The notes beneath the pieces were generated by a model, which worked only from the letters and a program-made list of their open reading frames with translations, ran no database searches and had not been told where the DNA came from. The translations under genes and the position numbers were made by a program. A stretch of DNA of 64,000 nucleotides from Trichoplax sp. H2 (Eukaryota > Placozoa > Uniplacotomia > Trichoplacea). Where the stretch lies: the NCBI GenBank assembly GCA_003344405.1, contig NOWV01000037.1, positions 62,001 through 126,000 on the forward strand, in the 5' to 3' direction. This document shows positions 42,655 through 53,900 of this stretch, piece after piece; within the stretch, counting starts at the first letter, position 1, and every line of letters begins with the position of its first letter.

Positions 42655-45600
42655 CTAATGTCGAACATTAAAAAGACGACGCTTTTGACGTCTTTTTTTA
42701 ACACTTTGTTTATCGATATCTTGATTTCTTTTGCCATATTCTTTCTCATACATTTGTAACTCTGCAGAATACCAACTTGGTGGCCATCTTTCTTCCTCAA
42801 TCTTTTTTTGAGTTAAGTAATCGATTGATTCGCGGAAGAATTTGCTATGCTGTCTCTGTATCTCCAAGTAATTATTGCTTATATAGGCTACACAACATGC
42901 GTGTAAATTGAAGGCATTATGCATTTCCGCAATACGTAGTAAATGAATCACGTTTTTGTTTACAGCCCAATTTCTTAAGTCATAATCGCTATCGATTTCT
43001 CTCAGCTCTTCGGCCATAAAACTCTCGCATATACTAACCAACCTTGACAGACAGAACTGATTAGCTAATACCAACACTTCCAGGGCAAAGTCAGATTTCA
43101 GCTCACATTCATCAGTGTATAAATATTCAAGAAAAGATAAAAGAGTATCTTTGCATATTCCAGGTAGTTTAGCCTGAAAGACACAAACAATATTGACATA
43201 TCAATTAGTTGCGAATCGTCAGTTCAAAACGAGTCAATGTACTTCCATGCAATCCTTGAAGTATAGATCGCAGTGGTATTATAGTATACACTTATATTAC
43301 TACAGTCTATTCAGTAATTTATGGTTAGTCTAGATTATATGACAATTTATTACTTGCCCTAATTTTATGCTATTATAGCCCATACTATGGCTTCATATCG
43401 CATAAAAAATCTTAAAAATACAACATTATAATTCAACTTACATGTTGTTCACCACTTTCCAAGAAACTGCCACTGAACATTGCTGCAAGAACGTCGCAAC
43501 GACAAGTCACAAGAACCCTATTAATTGGAATAATGGTATCGCCTGCTTCAAACGTAGCATCAGGTGCAATGCTGACTTGAAAATGATCAGAAGTGTATAA
43601 CATTTTCATTCTAGCGATAAATTTCTGCCTAGCATCATCTGTGATAACTGCATTTTTGTAGGGTTTCCCATCAGCGAGGTTAGCTAAGATTACTTGCAAT
43701 CCATCTAAAGAAAGAATGTCAGCTGCTATATGCAGCTCAATAAGTAAATCTCTTTCAAGATTTTTCTCAAGCTGACATGAATACAGATATTCTAACATCT
43801 TCCAAAATGCCCTTAATGTGATTCGTTGATCCACTGTAAATACAATATGATCAGCAGATAAATTTTTGCGGATATAGGAATTTTGCTGACAATTTTTTTT
43901 GTAATATAAGAACTTTAAGCCGGTTATTGTATTTTCAAGGCTAATTTGATCACTATCCGTTCGATTGTATTTATTGATGATACCTACAGCTTTGACCAAA
44001 TCATGAAATCTGGGCCATGCAGCACACAGAATAATGTTATGGGCATAAATTACTGTTCCCCTGACAATAAATTGAATATCAGCATAGTCAGGATTGCCAA
44101 CGGTTGATTTTATATCGGACCAATACGTTGATGTTTCGGCAGAGACATTGGGTAAAGAACGCTTGGGTAGTAAATAAGGTTTTTGGGCTTGTGGTTTGAG
44201 GACTTGTCGCAGTTGAGAATTCCAAAATCTTAACTTTCGGCGTTGTACCAGGGCCATTCGAACAGCATTCTCAAATAACTGATTTACCCCATAATTATTG
44301 ATCATGCTGGTTTCATAATAGCCAGCAGCATCGATTTCCTTTGCTAATTGACGTCCATCCTCTGGTAATAAGAGTTCATCGGCATTGAGTGAGTTGGAGA
44401 AGTGGCCTCTTATACCAATCTTTTTTAGCTATCGAGTGGATAAAACAACATAGTTACATAGCAATAACGGGGGTTGATAGATTATTGACTGTGTACAATA
44501 TATTGCATAATCGCTGGCATTAATAATTTTTATAATAGTCTATTCATGATAATTACTGTAAATAACATGGTGTACAAGACTATGCGTTGACTCATGCAAT
44601 CCAAGGTAGGCTCAAGTCGAAAAGTCCTTGTTATTAGCTGATTATCCATTATTGTGGATGATCAGATAAAATTAGATAGTATGCTGTACTGGAGTACAGT
44701 AGATGCGTTCAATAACTGTAAGGCGTCATGATTTATTTAATTTATTGACTAAACAGTAATTCACGTCAATATTGTATGTTGAGTTGGAGGCGTACAATTA
44801 GGAATAATGGAGTATTCACAGTCCATAATATCACGACTGTAAGATTACTATTACTGAAGCTAAAAAATGGAAATCATTACGTGGTAGTAATTCATTTTTA
44901 AATTCTGATGTTGCAGTAATGCCGTATGTAGTCGGTTGTTGTTTTTTGAGGGGAGAGGAGTGGTGGGGGAATAAGTGGAAAAGATTCTTTCAAATAGACT
45001 GCAGCAGTTGCTACCTGGCTTGCGAGTTACTTTGTAGCTATGATTACGATCAAGTGCCGGGCGCTCTCCAATTCAAAATAAAAAATGTTGTATAAAATTG
45101 TCAATATCGAGCAAACTAGAGGCCGTCGCTCTTTGGCTATTACAAGAAGAAATTTTTGCCACATTTTTAGACCCTCCAAGTTGGAAACAGTAATGTTGTG
45201 AATAATTGATAGTACAGACAGTAGCACCATCCTCTATTAGCAGTAACCTTCTATTATACTGTAGTATTGAACACTGGTGGAATAGATTGCCAATTTCGAT
45301 CGAATCAAAGTCGGAAGTCGGCATTTTGAATTAAAGTTTTACGGAATGACGCTAAGAATAAAAAACAAAAAGGCATATCATCATCCTACAAACTACCCAC
45401 TAAGCAGATCTATATGGCAATAGTAGTGATTGTGCCTGGTACGATGGCACCATCTATCTTGACTTATTTGGATAGTGTTCCCTGCAGAGTAGAGTATTCA
45501 TCGTTCACGCCTCCAATATCTTCATAATCCCGATTAAGCTCCACTGGTCAGCACACAGGGATAGGATGAAATTGAACGCATAGCTAAGATCGACGGAGAC

Positions 45601-46437
45601 TACAATCGTCGAGAACTGACTAAAATGGGCATCTAAGCGTAGAGACAGTATTGATCTATTATTATTAATAGTTTCATTTTATGCGGATCAAGAACTTACG
45701 GCCTAACTTGAAAGAATTATACTAACTAGTTCATGGTCTAGCCCTGGGTAGGGTATATAGAACAGTTGATAGAGTAGTGGATAGCAATTGGTCAGTTTAT
45801 ATCTTAATGCTGATCTATTTATCCTCATTTAAAATTTTGATTCAGCGTTGCGATGATAGACAAGCAACGGCGATACCTTGTTGGCAGTAGGGTAATGAAT
45901 TCATTTTCTACATCAACAATCACGCTGACATTAATAGTCATGTCTCATTTTTACTAGTGTATTATTGACGTTCAATTCATTGATTGATTTCCAAACCTCG
46001 TCTTGTTCGGCATAACGTAAATCAACTTGTGTCGCATTGAGTACTAGCGGTACATTTGGGCAATATTTGCGAATTTCTGGTTTCCATTTGTTACGACAGT
46101 TGTCGTAAGATTGGCGACTATGTGTTGAGTAGCACAAGATAACGGCGTTGGCATTCTCATAAGCATAACGTCTGTCCTTGTCATGATCACCGAAAGTATC
46201 CCAGATTAACAATTTAACGGCGACACCGTCCACCATGCAGTTGCTACGCTCTTGGACAATCCTGTTATTTCGGTATTCATCGATAGCGAAAACAGTTGGA
46301 ACATGTCTGGCAGCCAATTGCTTCTTACTATAAGTGTGGCCGTAAGCGCGAGCACAGACCAATCTGGATTTTCCTGTGCCGGCATCGCCAACCACAACGC
46401 ATTTGACTGATTCCTGGTCATGCCGATTGACTTCCAT
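42655..46437 (-). CDS. RhoBTB: RhoBTB atypical Rho GTPase with two BTB domains, 3 exons
   Basis: RhoBTB proteins are large atypical Rho GTPases that act as Cullin-3 ubiquitin ligase adaptors and in trafficking. Exons 46,437-45,955, 44,428-43,442 and 43,173-42,655 join with phase-0 introns to give 662 residues, close to the family's ~700. An in-frame TAA sits 9 nt before the ATG. The GTPase domain covers about residues 10-200: P-loop GDAGTGKS, HVPTV effector region, WDTFGDHDKDRR in place of the Rho DTAGQE, then TQVDLRYAE and YYETS. The first BTB follows from about residue 277 (ADIQFIV...YAHNIILC), with the usual long insertion, closing at MLEYLYS. The second BTB runs from about 436 to 540 (FQVSIAP...LEYLYTDE), and the C-terminal RHOBTB/BACK-like part includes RWPPSWY. 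The exon 1 donor is CTA|GTAAAA, weaker than average, but the joined sequence aligns well (ADELLLPEDGRQLAKEI). Confidence 0.93.
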
Positions 46438-47454
46438 GTCGAATTAAAGCAAGCTTCAGTAGGAGTATTTGCCGACTGTTCTACTGACAGTAGAGTTGAA
46501 GTATCTACGTAGGGTAGCAGCAAGATAGTGATTAGAATCTTTCATTTAATGGCCACTGTGTAGCAGCCACAAGATACAGTACAACAATTGAAGTATTAGT
46601 ATGCATCAAGACGATCTCAACATTGAATGCGTCGGTTTTATCAGAATTAATTGATAATGATATTTGATCCTTCCAAGATGGCGACGTTGAACAAAAGCTT
46701 TGCGATAACTCTCAAACAGGGCATGATGATGATAATTATAATTGAATGGAAGGAAATGTGCGATTAACAGCTACGATGGAAAATGGGGATTTTCCTGTAC
46801 TATGACGAAATCTACAGTGTGAATAAACTCTGCAACTGCTTTGATGATGGAAGAAGATAGAGTAGAAGACAATGTTTATTGAGCGTATTGAAGAGAGGAA
46901 TACACAACAACGCGTAAGTAGTTTGGCATCATTTGTCAAGCTTCCCAATACAATCCACTCTATTGGAGACAGATGTAGTCGTCAATAATGAGGTTGCAAT
47001 CCTATCCACTTTGGATGGTTCACGAAAGTAAACTATTTACGCTTAAAGTACACACTTCTTGACAATATAATTTGTCACACTCGACTGTCATCGGTATTCT
47101 GTAGATCGTGTATTTACTTTAAATCGCGATGTAAAGTTTTCAACAGGAAAACGATTGTATTTAGTCATGACTCGTCAATCCAATTGATCTCTGCCTACAA
47201 GCAATTGGCACTGGCACGATGAGTGTTGTATTACAAGAACGAAACAAATGTGAATTGACAGCATGGCTTAACATGAAACTGAATTAGTCCACAGTCATGA
47301 CTCATTGGCAAATGTTGAACTGTGATTCTACACAAATTGACTGATGGCGCTCGGTTGTAGTCTATCGTGTAGCTTGGTATCATGTTGACAAGCTGTAGAA
47401 TGCATGAAAAGTATCTTTTCAACTTGGTTTTTAGCCTTCAACTACTGGTCGACA
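46438..47454. other. RhoBTB upstream region
   Basis: About 1 kb of non-coding sequence that should hold the RhoBTB promoter and 5' leader. No repeats or further exons are supported; short minus-strand frames here (46,736, 47,231) show nothing recognisable. Confidence 0.4.
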
Positions 47455-48197
47455 CATCTTATACTGTAGCACTGTCGAAAAAGTCGATGCTAAAAAATGG
47501 TGGGCTTTTGATCCATTCGCCCAATATCAACAAGACTTACCTTCCAAGTGGAGGCGATTGAATCAACCTAGAATCGACGAGTGTACTTTAGCACTGTCGA
47601 TCCAGTCGATGCTAAGAAATGTTTGACTTTCGATCTATTGATCAACATGACTTACTGTACTGTACAAGTGGAGGCGATTGAATCAACTAAGAATCTACGA
47701 GTATATTGTGGCACTGTCGATCAAGTCGATGTTAAGAAATGGTGGGCTTTTGATCCATTTGGCCAATATCAACATGACTTACCTTACAAGTGGAGGCGGT
47801 TGAATCAACTAAGAATCTACGAGTATATTGTAGTACAGTCGATCAAGTCGATGCTAAGAAATGGTGTGGGCTTATGATCCATTCGCCCAATATCAACACG
47901 ACTTACTGTACTGTATAAGTGGAGGCGATAGAATCAACTAAGAATGTACGAGTATACTGTAGCACTGTCGATGGATAAATTCGATGGTAAGAAATGGTGG
48001 GCTTTTAATTTATTCCCCCAATATCAACATGACTTACTGTACTGTATAAATGGAGGCGATTGAATCAACCAAGAATCTACGAGTATACAGTACTGTAGCA
48101 CTGTCGATTGATAAAGTCGATGGTAAGAAATGGTGGGCTTTTGATTCATTCCCCAAATATCAACATGACTTACCAGTGAAGGCGATTAAATCAACGA
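47455..48197 (+). repeat. Minisatellite, ~119-131-bp unit, 6 copies, protein-like unit
   Basis: The landmark GCACTGTCGA or close variants starts units near 47,470, 47,589, 47,709, 47,829, 47,959 and 48,097. Each unit continues through AAGAAATGGTGGGCTTTTGA, CCAATATCAACA.GACTTAC and TGGAGGCGATTGAATCAAC. One frame of the unit is open for about 40 codons and reads like protein (KKWWAFDPF, QYQ.DLP, KWRRLNQ). Units 1 and 3 keep that frame, but the 119-bp spacing between units 1 and 2 shifts it and the later units are broken by indels. A 98-codon frame spans units 2-4. I treat it as a repeat that may derive from a duplicated exon. Confidence 0.85.
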
Positions 48198-49179
48198 AGA
48201 TGGACAAACGGCCGAGAAGGAAGCGGTAGCAATTGGACTCTACCCCATAGACAGCAGACTGGAAAGGCTTGGCTGGTTGGTTCTATCAAAGCGATCCAAC
48301 AAAGTGACTAAGGTTACTCAATCAAAAGTGATTTTCAATTAGCCTTGGTTAAGGCGCTGAATGACGACAGCAATAAAACTTGACGCTGACGATATAATTA
48401 TTGACAATAATGATCGGTAATTCTTTGAATCACTGGGTTTATTTTTTCATCTTCAATCAACAACAGCTCATTGGAGCCTTTTCCAACTCGATTCCAATGT
48501 TAGCAACGTCTTTTCTTGCTGGTCAATGGCATCCAAGTCTTGCTTGGACGATAGAAGCAATTGTCACGTACAACTCTCTCTTCTACTTGGCTAATGATCA
48601 CCCACTGTCTCTTTGCAGTAGGACTATTATCGATTGACTGCAAAGGAGTGGGAAAAAAAAAATTTTGTCAACAATAACTAGGTCAAAAATGACAAGCTGC
48701 AGTCTTGCTTATCTATTTTCCGACATGATGATGTTTGTTTATTTACTTTGAGATCAATGGATGGGATGTCCACTGTCCGTCTGACGACTGCCTGGACAAG
48801 GGTGCATCCAGTGGTCGAGAAGTCATACTATTACTGTGGTGGTCACCCACTGTATGCGCATGTAGGCTAGTATCCAGTGGATACTATGGCGATTGTTGCG
48901 TAACCACAGGATGTCCACTCTCTCACTCCGCCTGCACTATATTGGACTGGATAAATGAGCGTGAAAAAGCAACAGACTACCGAGTACAAAGACATTGGTT
49001 GTTGTTGTTGTTGTTGTTGTGCGAGGTCATCAGTCCACTCGTTGTCCAGCCTACAATGCAAGGACCTCATTTAAGTCTCATTCTTCGACACTAGACTGTT
49101 TATCGCTGTGGCCTTGTGTTGAATCTGCAAGGAAACGCAGATGCTCTGTCGAGCAGTGTTTGTACGTCAAACTGCTGTA
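48198..49179. other. GC-richer non-coding block with a GTT microsatellite
   Basis: About 1 kb clearly richer in G and C than the rest of the window. A (GTT) run of eight units lies at 48,998-49,021. Overlapping frames of 67-119 codons on both strands here share no family signal and look like consequences of base composition. Confidence 0.5.
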
Positions 49180-49655
49180 TAGTATTGTCCATCTCCAACC
49201 TGACTTAGAAGGCAAAGTGGTTGGAAATGGAATGGCGACTGGCTCAGTCTGCAGTAGCTTGAAGTAAGAACTGTACTGTGCGTAGTGTCAAGCGGTGCTT
49301 CAACAAAAAGAGAGAGAGAGAGTGACGCGAAAACTGCTCTACTGTACAGTATTGTCCATTTCCAACCTGACTTAGAAGGCAAAGTGTTTGGAAATGGAAT
49401 GGCGACTGGCTCAGTCTGCAGTAGCTTGAAGTAAGAACTGTACTGTGCGTAGTGTCGAGCAGTGATTCAACAGAAAGAGAGAGAGAGTGATGCGAAAACT
49501 GCTCTACAGTATTTCGAGCTGTGTTTCAACAGAAAGAGAGCAATGGCAAACTGCTATACAGTACAATCTCCAAGCTGACGTTGAACCAGAGGGCTAAAGT
49601 GGTTGCAAATGGAATGGCGGACTCACTCCGACTGGCTCAGTCCAGCTTGAAGTAA
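49180..49655 (+). repeat. Tandem repeat, ~166-bp unit, two full copies plus a partial
   Basis: TTGTCCATCTCCAACCTGAC at 49,185 recurs as TTGTCCATTTCCAACCTGAC at 49,351. Both are followed by AGAAGGCAAAGTG.TTGGAAA, GGCGACTGGCTCAGTCTGCA and an (AG) run. A degraded third copy follows from about 49,565. Confidence 0.85.
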
Positions 49656-49659
49656 AGCA

Positions 49660-49950
49660 CTGTGCAGTACGTACAGTGTACAGTACAGTACTCAATCGCG
49701 TACTGTACACTGTACACTGTGTCCAGTTTGCTTGTCTACTGTATTGTCACACTGTGCAGTACAGTGTACAGTACAGTACTCAAGAGTGTACTGTGCACTG
49801 TACACTGTGTCCACTTTGCTTGTCTACTGTCACTCTGCGCAGCATGTACTGTACATTGTACTGTACAGTGTACTGTACAGTACAGTATTCAAGATTGTAC
49901 TGTACAGTACAGTGTGTCCAGTTTGCTTGTCTACAGTACTGTACTGTAGA
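49660..49950 (+). repeat. Array of TACTGTAC-rich hairpin units (~90-107 bp, 3 copies)
   Basis: Each unit has inverted arms of the type CAGTGTACAGTACAGTA / TACTGTGCACTGTACACTG around a short loop (CAAGAGTG or similar). Units are separated by a conserved spacer, GTCCAGTTTGCTTGTCTAC. Unit loops lie near 49,690, 49,780 and 49,890. Several overlapping frames are open here only because the short motif lacks stops. Confidence 0.85.
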
Positions 49951-50126
49951 CCATAAAGGTATTGAACGGTTTGAACCGAACCGAATCGAACCGAACTCAG
50001 ATCGAACTGTATGCCTTCAGAGTCACCGTCCTGTCACTGTATTCTACAATGTAAAGTACTGTAAGTAGTGAAAGGTCCAAGTTTGGACTGTTTAAAGCCA
50101 ACTGCCATTGGAATGCCTTCAGAAGC

Positions 50127-50189
50127 CATTTTACTGCCTTGATAAATCATTTTTCTGCCTTGATAAATCATTTTACTGCCTTGATGTAA
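50127..50189 (+). repeat. 21-bp tandem repeat, 3 copies
   Basis: TTTTACTGCCTTGATAAATC repeats at 21-bp intervals (50,129, 50,150 and 50,171), with one A/T difference and a diverged last copy. Just upstream, 49,968-49,996 is a short run of GAACC-type pentamers. Confidence 0.8.
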
Positions 50190-50787
50190 CTCAGTTGTAA
50201 GCAGCAATTTCACCAGTAGGCTCACAGTACAGATAGACTCAACAAGACACTTTTCCTATTATTGTATATCGGACTATATCCAAGTGTAAAAGGGGGAAAT
50301 AAAAGGTATCTTACCATTCTCTACCGCTGTCGTACTATCTTTCTATACGCTGGACTGGACTGGATCACTGACCGTGTACACTGTACTACCTATTGGCAAT
50401 GCTGTAGTCTGCGGTCCGTACCGACGGATGTCCGTGCCGAGAACACCGTTAAATTCCATATTTTCAAAAAAAATAAAAACATCGACTGGATTACAAGGAC
50501 TTGCAACGACTCTCCCAATTGCAGACTACTGTACAGCTGCTTGTTCATCAAACGCCAAATCAACTTGTACTGCTATCTTGCCATCATTCCAATCCATTCA
50601 CGTATTCTACACTTGTACTACTGCATAGCTTGATTGGACTTGTCAACAGCGAATCAATCGCCAATGCATTGGATCATCATCCCATGAATTACTAGACAAT
50701 CCGTCAAGTAGTATCATCGTGAAAATTGAAGGCAATCATTGAGGGATTAATTAACGTGAAATTGAATAGCAACAGAGTCTTGTTAAG

Positions 50788-50821
50788 ATAGGATAAGTTG
50801 CAAACGTGTATCTTATCCTAT
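50788..50821. promoter_or_regulatory. 10-bp perfect inverted repeat upstream of the ALMS-motif gene
   Basis: ATAGGATAAG at 50,788-50,797 faces CTTATCCTAT at 50,812-50,821 across 14 nt, about 86 bp before the start codon. This could be a dimeric protein-binding site or a stem in the 5' leader. Function is not known. Confidence 0.35.
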
Positions 50822-50906
50822 TGCGTAGTCACTGTTTTCACCGACAAGGGCTAGTGGATCTATGACGTTATCATCACAACGTTACTTCGTCTTCCCATAA
50901 TTAGAC

Positions 50907-53900
50907 ATGGATACAGCCAAGGAAACTGAAAATCAACACACAATCCAGGAGGTAAATAGCATCAATGACGTTGTAAGGTTGCCATACTGTAAGTTATCCT
51001 ACACATCCATCGTTTTATTCATTGCAAGGTATAAAAATCCAAATTGGCAATAAAAAAAGTGATGACAAAGATTGATCGCCTACGTTAATTTATTATAATA
51101 TTATGACTATCAGTCATCATCGTGTCCAACCAGAAATTAAATTGAACTTAGGCCAACTCTTTGTTCATCATCGGAATGTGCCTATCCTCATCCTTGTCGC
51201 GATCATGTAGGATAGGGCATCGTGTTAGCCTAGACAAACAGTAACATAGTGACGCATTAGCTCTTCAAATTCTACTTCTACTGTATTAAATAAACTATCA
51301 ATCTTTTTTTTAAAGTAAGGCAAATGAGTAGTTTTAGGCCAACGTGGAAATTTTTGTTGATCAGTCCCTGGTCATGTTCATTAATTAAAGACACCCTAGA
51401 GAACTTCTCTACGATCTCTATAATTATTAATATTATTACAATATTTAAAATGGTCCTAATTCAAAGACTATGTCAGTATTCGATAGCTCCATATTATATA
51501 TTATTTCTTGAGAGTTTATATCCGTTATATCAACCTGTAGCAAAACAATGTTGTTAGCAATACAGTACGTTGACTCTGTTAATATTGATAATCAATAAGA
51601 CTTATTCGATATTGATAGCAAGCTGTCGCCTTAAGTACAGTACAGCATGCATTACTCCTTGCTGACAGGCATATTTTGCACTCATCATAACACGATCAAA
51701 CGCCATTATGTTTATTGATCATGTTTCGATTTCTCGATTCTATTGCTATGAATATTTGATCATCCAATTTTGTCATGACAGGATACTCAATTCACTCCTC
51801 CCGTTCAATCTGCTACCCAAGAGAGTCCTCCACATCAAGAGAAAGTTGAATCATTGGACGACGTGAAGACTGACGAAATACAGGCAAAATTATTCAACGC
51901 TAACGATGTTGAGGAAGACGATCACGATAGAAACTCTCAATCCACTAAAACGGATACCAACCAAATCACTGAACGGCAATCAAAGGAGAAGCAAAGTGAT
52001 GAATACGTGCAAGACGGACGTTCACTAACCGATCAAATAGTCATGGAGCATGATAGGAAGCAGGATACTAACGATGACAACGACTTGATTCAATTTGATG
52101 ACGATCATGAGAAAGATCCTGCTATGGTAGATGAATCCAACATCAATTTAAAACATCAAGAACTCGTACATCCAATTTCACACCATTCCAATCCCATGGC
52201 GAATGCAACTCTTGAAGATGAACAAGGTGCAACTTCTCCAACGTCCGCCTACCTTCAAGATGAAACCAAACCAAGACATGAAACTGATCGACATGATGAA
52301 GAGTTGCCAATGAAAATTGACACCACTGACGACCAAGAGGACAACAACATTAATCCATTGAATAGCAACTCCCGTGATGATCCTCTTTCGGGTTTGTTTT
52401 GAAGTTAAATTATTTTTATACTGCGTATAAATCATCTAGCGTAAACATCAATGTAACAGATAGCACTTTGAAGTGTTTAAATCACCGTAATCCTGTACGT
52501 ATTTTTGAACTACTTTCTTCAACAACGTCTATCTCTCAATTCTATTTCAACATCGATCTTTGAAATTTCTATTTAGACTCTGCCGTCACCAATCCTCCTT
52601 CGACCACAGAGGATGCTAAGTACGAGAGTAGCGATGCCCTAAAAGTGGATGATTTAGTCTCTAAATATCTTGGCAGAAACTTTGAACTCAGTAAACTAGA
52701 AAGTAATCAGTCTTCCCTTAACAATGAATTAAATCATCCAGACAATAATTTACACCCTAGCAACTTCAAGGAATTAAGTCCTGGCACCTATAAATTAATA
52801 TCGCAAATTAATCAGCTATTGGACCAGAACAACAAAATCCAATTAAATATAGGTGATGAAAGTTTACAATTTTCAACTGCGGAGGCTATAAGGCCGGATG
52901 GCCAACGTACAAGTAGGCCTATGCAGGGAGAATATGCCGATCTGCTATATCAATTAGAATCTGATCGTAAAAGATTAGATACCTCCAAGGATAAAAACTC
53001 GCTATCGAAAGAATCCAATGTAGATTTTATGTCTAGTAGAGTTGCGCAAGATGATCAAGGTGATAGAGAATCCTCTGATAAGGCAATAGAAGTCGACGCT
53101 CAATCAAAGCTCTCGTCGTCATTCAATAAAACTGTTGAAAGCTCTATACTTTTCAAGCCAAATTCACCTTTAGATATACTCTCGTCTTTACATTCACATG
53201 ATCTGTCATCGAAAGTGACAGCTGCCAATAGCAGATCGTTTGGTAGAAATGACTTTAATCATACAGACGACAACTCTACAGAAAATAAATCTCGCAAGAG
53301 AGATTGGACCAATTTAGAAAAAAACGTATTCAACGAAAATTTAATCGTAGAAAATTCATCTGCAGATGTACAAAATGCAAATAAAAAGGAAAGTAAATCA
53401 AGTTATTTGCATTCATCTTTAATACCACAGGAGCGAAATAGGCTCAGTGACGAAGAAGATACTGATCTAATTAAGCCTCTGAGAAATAATTGGATCAACA
53501 GCAAGCATCAAAATCCCATGCACCGACCATCTGGAGAATCCAGTACAAAATATACAGGATCACCGTTAAAGACTTGGCGTAACGAATTTGAAGATCTTAG
53601 TAGTTCTGATGATGATGACTATAAAATATCAAATTTGCCAAATTCTGATAGTTTACCCCTGTCAAATGTTGCTGATATCATCGCAAAGTATATTCGTCCC
53701 CTAAATCCAATCTATAATGTAAGCATATCTACAGAAAGTAGCCAATCATCTCAAGTAAGATCACCTCTGCTTGATAAATCCAACAAACTTCATAACCGAT
53801 ATATGTTGAATTCGGAAAGTGACTCTGAAACTTCTGACGGAATTGCAACTTATCGTCAAGCATATGCGGAAAATTTAAGTCGTTACTGGTCAGAGTACAA

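Noticed and set aside
46206-46523. 105-codon minus-strand frame overlapping RhoBTB exon 1
   Set aside because: It is a shadow of the real GTPase-domain frame.
48735-49382. Overlapping 67-119-codon frames on both strands
   Set aside because: They lie in GC-richer repeat DNA where stops are rare; the residues reflect repeats such as the GTT run.
49662-50068. Open frames of 74-130 codons in three phases over the palindrome array
   Set aside because: All are readings of the same TACTGTAC repeat and have no independent protein signal.
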